DNA of 25,913 nucleotides from Bacteroidota bacterium (GTDB lineage: Bacteria; Bacteroidota; Bacteroidia; Bacteroidales; VadinHA17): positions 1 through 25,913 of the forward strand of contig JAEYZD010000144.1 of NCBI GenBank assembly GCA_023430725.1. The letters run 5' to 3'. The notes beneath the pieces are model-generated. The model saw only the letters and a list, made by a program, of their open reading frames with translations, made no database searches and had not been told where the DNA came from. The translations under genes and the position numbers were made by a program. This document shows positions 24,267 to 25,913 of this stretch, piece by piece. Within the stretch, counting starts at the first letter, position 1. The number at the start of each line of letters is the position of its first letter.

Positions 24267-25424
24267 CTAATCATTAACCGGCAAGAAACCCTTTTCTCCA
24301 AGGGAAGATATAATGCCTCTGAGTAGATAGCTATTATCAAATCGGAGAATATACTTCCTGGCTCCTTCGGTTTCAGGAATCAGCATATTCTTATTTATCA
24401 GCTTTCTTATTTGTCTTGAGACTTCTGAATCAACCTTGCCCTTAAAAAACTCTTTTATATCAGATGCCTGAACAATTTGTCTTTCAACCACCCTCTTTAG
24501 GATCATGGCTTCATTATCAGTTATATGCTTTCGATCAAGAGCAAAGGAAATGGCAGGAATCAGTATTTCCCTTTTGAGGTAATCGTAATCTGACAACTTG
24601 TCAATTTTCTCAATTTCTTCCTTAAGCCCCTTAAGAACGTATTCAGTCCAGGTAAGGATACCCGTGTCCGTTCCCTGATCCGCAATCGCTAAGGTATTAT
24701 AGTAATCATTCCGATTACTGCAGAAGACTGCTGATGGGTTTATTATCCTTCCAACATTAACATTGAATCCTGTCTTTATTAACATTGCATATGTAAATAA
24801 CCTTACGGTTCTTCCATTTCCATTGCCAAATGGATGAATCCACGTAAAGCGATGATGAGCTATTGCTGCCTTCAGCAAGTCATATTTTGGGCTATCTATT
24901 CGGGAGACAAAATCTATCAATTCTGACATATAGTCATCAACCAGTAACCATTCCGGAGGCAGGTGATCCGATTTATTTATTTTCAGATTTGTTTTCCTGT
25001 ATTCCCCTGGCGTAACATCCCCTTCTCCGTCTGGAGGAGGCGCCAGTCCGTCAACGATCATTTTATGTAATTCACTTATAAAAGCACGATTTATAGGGTA
25101 GTCCTTTACATTCTCTTCAATGAAAGCCATCGCTTTTTCAATATTCCGGATTTCTTTGATCCCGGGCGGCACTGACTTTTTAACCTCAATCTTCGTTTCA
25201 ATATACTCAGCAATAGTGGTATTGTTCCCTTCAATCCTGGCAGAGCCTATACTCTCAAGAGTGTGAAAAATCTGCTTCAACTGAAAAAATACCTTAGGAT
25301 GAGTCGTACCCCCCAGAGATTTCTTCCTTAGATAATCCAATTCAATGATTAGATCAGTCAAGGATGAGCCAAAGGCTGGTTCAACTAATTTCAGGTCGTA
25401 ATGAACAAATTTTGGTTCCGACAT
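24267..25424 (-). CDS. Fic/DOC family protein, class II self-inhibited type, with C-terminal winged helix
   Basis: The 385-residue protein has the full Fic active-site motif HPFGNGNGR at 197-205, with catalytic His197. Such proteins usually transfer AMP to a target hydroxyl. The inhibitory motif S-x-x-x-E-G occurs as SARIEG at 61-66, N-terminal to the Fic core, which defines class II. Residues about 285-385 look like a winged-helix domain (ALDRKHITDNEAMILKRVVERQIVQASDIKEFF, then VSRQIRKLINKNML). The target is unknown. No separate antitoxin is needed for this class and none is seen. The gene lies in AT-rich DNA behind the integrase remnant and is probably acquired. Three phased repeats overlap and precede its start codon. 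Confidence 0.92.
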   Translation of the reverse strand: MSEPKFVHYDLKLVEPAFGSSLTDLIIELDYLRKKSLGGTTHPKVFFQLKQIFHTLESIGSARIEGNNTTIAEYIETKIEVKKSVPPGIKEIRNIEKAMAFIEENVKDYPINRAFISELHKMIVDGLAPPPDGEGDVTPGEYRKTNLKINKSDHLPPEWLLVDDYMSELIDFVSRIDSPKYDLLKAAIAHHRFTWIHPFGNGNGRTVRLFTYAMLIKTGFNVNVGRIINPSAVFCSNRNDYYNTLAIADQGTDTGILTWTEYVLKGLKEEIEKIDKLSDYDYLKREILIPAISFALDRKHITDNEAMILKRVVERQIVQASDIKEFFKGKVDSEVSRQIRKLINKNMLIPETEGARKYILRFDNSYLLRGIISSLGEKGFLPVND

Positions 25425-25474
25425 TTAACAATAGAAAATAATTGATTTAACAAATTGAAATCTATCATTTAACA
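25424..25474. repeat. Three TTTAACA repeats with 22-bp period at the Fic gene start
   Basis: TTTAACA occurs at 25424-25430, 25446-25452 and 25468-25474, exactly 22 bp apart, the first overlapping the Fic start codon. On the Fic strand it reads TGTTAAA. The flanking base before each is A, giving ATTTAACA in all three. The even spacing of two helical turns suggests protein binding on one DNA face, perhaps autoregulation. Confidence 0.55.
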
Positions 25475-25478
25475 CATT

Positions 25479-25490
25479 TTGTATATACAA
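25479..25490. promoter_or_regulatory. Perfect 12-bp palindrome upstream of the Fic gene
   Basis: TTGTATATACAA reads the same on both strands and begins five bases past the third TTTAACA repeat. It could be an operator or part of a promoter, 55 bp upstream of the Fic ATG. Confidence 0.35.
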
Positions 25491-25644
25491 TACTATATGT
25501 CAATGTGATACAAATATAATAAAATACTTAACAATTAACATGTTGGATTTTAAGATTTCAAAATTAAAATTTACGAATTTAAAATAACGATTGTCATAAT
25601 GTGGATAGCTGAAATTACCACAAACATAGCATGCAAATTAATGC

Positions 25645-25680
25645 AAAACCCTTTATAATTGATGTTTGCGGGTTTTTTTG
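25645..25680 (+). terminator. Terminator-like hairpin with no gene before it
   Basis: AAAACCC (25645-25651) pairs with GGGTTTT (25670-25676), followed by further T. The nearest plus-strand gene upstream is the integrase remnant 1.4 kb away, so it may end an unrecognised small RNA or be a leftover. Confidence 0.5.
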
Positions 25681-25754
25681 TTTTTGACGCATTTTTACAA
25701 TTCTGGCCTTATGTGATAACCGAACTTTGATATTGAGTTCTCAGAATCTGCCAA

Positions 25755-25791
25755 TTTGGTACGCAGAGAACAATCTTTGGTACGCAGAGAA
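25755..25791. promoter_or_regulatory. Pair of identical 16-bp repeats with 21-bp period
   Basis: TTTGGTACGCAGAGAA occurs at 25755-25770 and again at 25776-25791 with a 5-bp spacer. The 21-bp phase is two helical turns, as for LytTR-type and other tandem-binding regulators. The pair is 66 bp upstream of the gene starting at 25858. Confidence 0.6.
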
Positions 25792-25857
25792 AAGTCGGGC
25801 ACAAAATATCGGCTGAACTTTATGCAAAGATTCAGTATTAACCAAAACAATCTAACT

Positions 25858-25913
25858 ATGAAAACAAAGACATTCATTATGGTATGCCTTTTATCAGGCA
25901 TTGCATTGACACA
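25858..25913 (+). CDS. Start of a gene for an exported protein (runs off right edge)
   Basis: ATG at 25858 opens MKTKTFIMVCLLSGIALT before the window ends. Lys residues followed by a hydrophobic core and small residues make a convincing signal peptide. Nothing can be said about the mature protein. The paired repeats upstream suggest a regulated promoter. Confidence 0.6.
   Translation, partial: MKTKTFIMVCLLSGIALT

Larger units (their letters stand above)
23734..25500. mobile_element. Probable remnant of a tRNA-Ala-targeted integrative element
   Basis: The region directly downstream of tRNA-Ala holds arm-site-like repeats (23811-23881), a dead integrase N-terminus (23955-24203) and a Fic gene in DNA visibly richer in A and T than the genes to the left. 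This order (tRNA, repeats, integrase, cargo) is that of an element integrated by a tyrosine recombinase. No copy of the tRNA 3' end was found further right in the window, so the far boundary is unknown and the end given is arbitrary. Confidence 0.4.
25425..25857. other. AT-rich intergenic stretch of 433 bp
   Basis: No credible gene is seen between the divergent Fic gene and the gene at the right edge. It holds the TTTAACA array, a palindrome at 25479-25490, a terminator-like hairpin at 25645-25680 and a 16-bp repeat pair at 25755-25791. Short open frames here have no recognisable motifs. Confidence 0.6.

Noticed and set aside
23918..24340. Open frame of 140 codons on the minus strand
   Set aside because: It overlaps the Fic 3' end and is antisense to the integrase remnant; the plus-strand fragment explains the sequence better.
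25695..25901. Open frame of 68 codons on the minus strand at the right end
   Set aside because: It crosses the paired 16-bp repeats, whose second copy only repeats SLRTK-type residues, and runs antisense to the signal-peptide gene start.
1..25913. CRISPR array
   Set aside because: No run of three or more repeats with spacers of constant length near 30 bp was seen; the phased TTTAACA and 16-bp repeats are too short and too close.

Overview
The window comes from a chromosome of a Bacteroidetes bacterium, probably order Bacteroidales. The evidence is a SusC/SusD pair with SusE/F-type lipoproteins, a Bacteroidales-type acidic TonB, -7 promoter elements of the TAnnTTTG kind, and few purine-rich ribosome sites. 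Most of it has balanced to slightly GC-rich coding sequence; the last ~1.7 kb is clearly AT-rich. No database search was run; names rest on motifs read from the translations.

Region 1 (1-9680) is a starch/alpha-glucan polysaccharide utilisation locus. On the minus strand, in transcription order, it holds a SusC TonB-dependent transporter, a SusD glycan-binding lipoprotein, a SusE-like lipoprotein, a larger SusE/F-like lipoprotein with two fibronectin-like repeats, and the N-terminal part of a secreted alpha-amylase-family enzyme that runs off the left edge. A LacI-family regulator is divergent from susC, and the shared 225-bp gap holds two LacI-type half-site repeats. Two hairpins, one with a perfect 16-bp stem, lie between the last lipoprotein gene and the amylase gene.

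Region 2 (9737-22758) is housekeeping. It contains an MBL-fold hydrolase, a ZIP metal transporter, a small outer-membrane protein, tRNA-Glu and rpsT, radC, folK, a sppA-lpxK-purine nucleoside phosphorylase operon, a lamin-tail-domain secreted protein, asd, hflX and a lipoprotein of unknown function. The hflX reading frame includes its conserved N-terminal domain only if translation begins at a non-AUG codon (AUC at 21480).

Region 3 (22822-25913) holds tonB, which would energise SusC-type transporters, and then tRNA-Ala(GGC). Directly downstream of the tRNA is what looks like the scar of an integrative element: a cluster of GTACACC repeats in both orientations, a dead fragment of a tyrosine integrase N-terminus with two in-frame TGA codons, and a class II Fic protein gene in AT-rich DNA. 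The Fic gene start is overlapped by three TTTAACA repeats at an exact 22-bp period. At the right edge a gene for an exported protein begins, preceded by two identical 16-bp repeats at a 21-bp period.

I did not find a convincing entirely new system. The points most worth checking are the tRNA-Ala scar with its Fic cargo, the two phased repeat arrays at the right end, and the hflX start.
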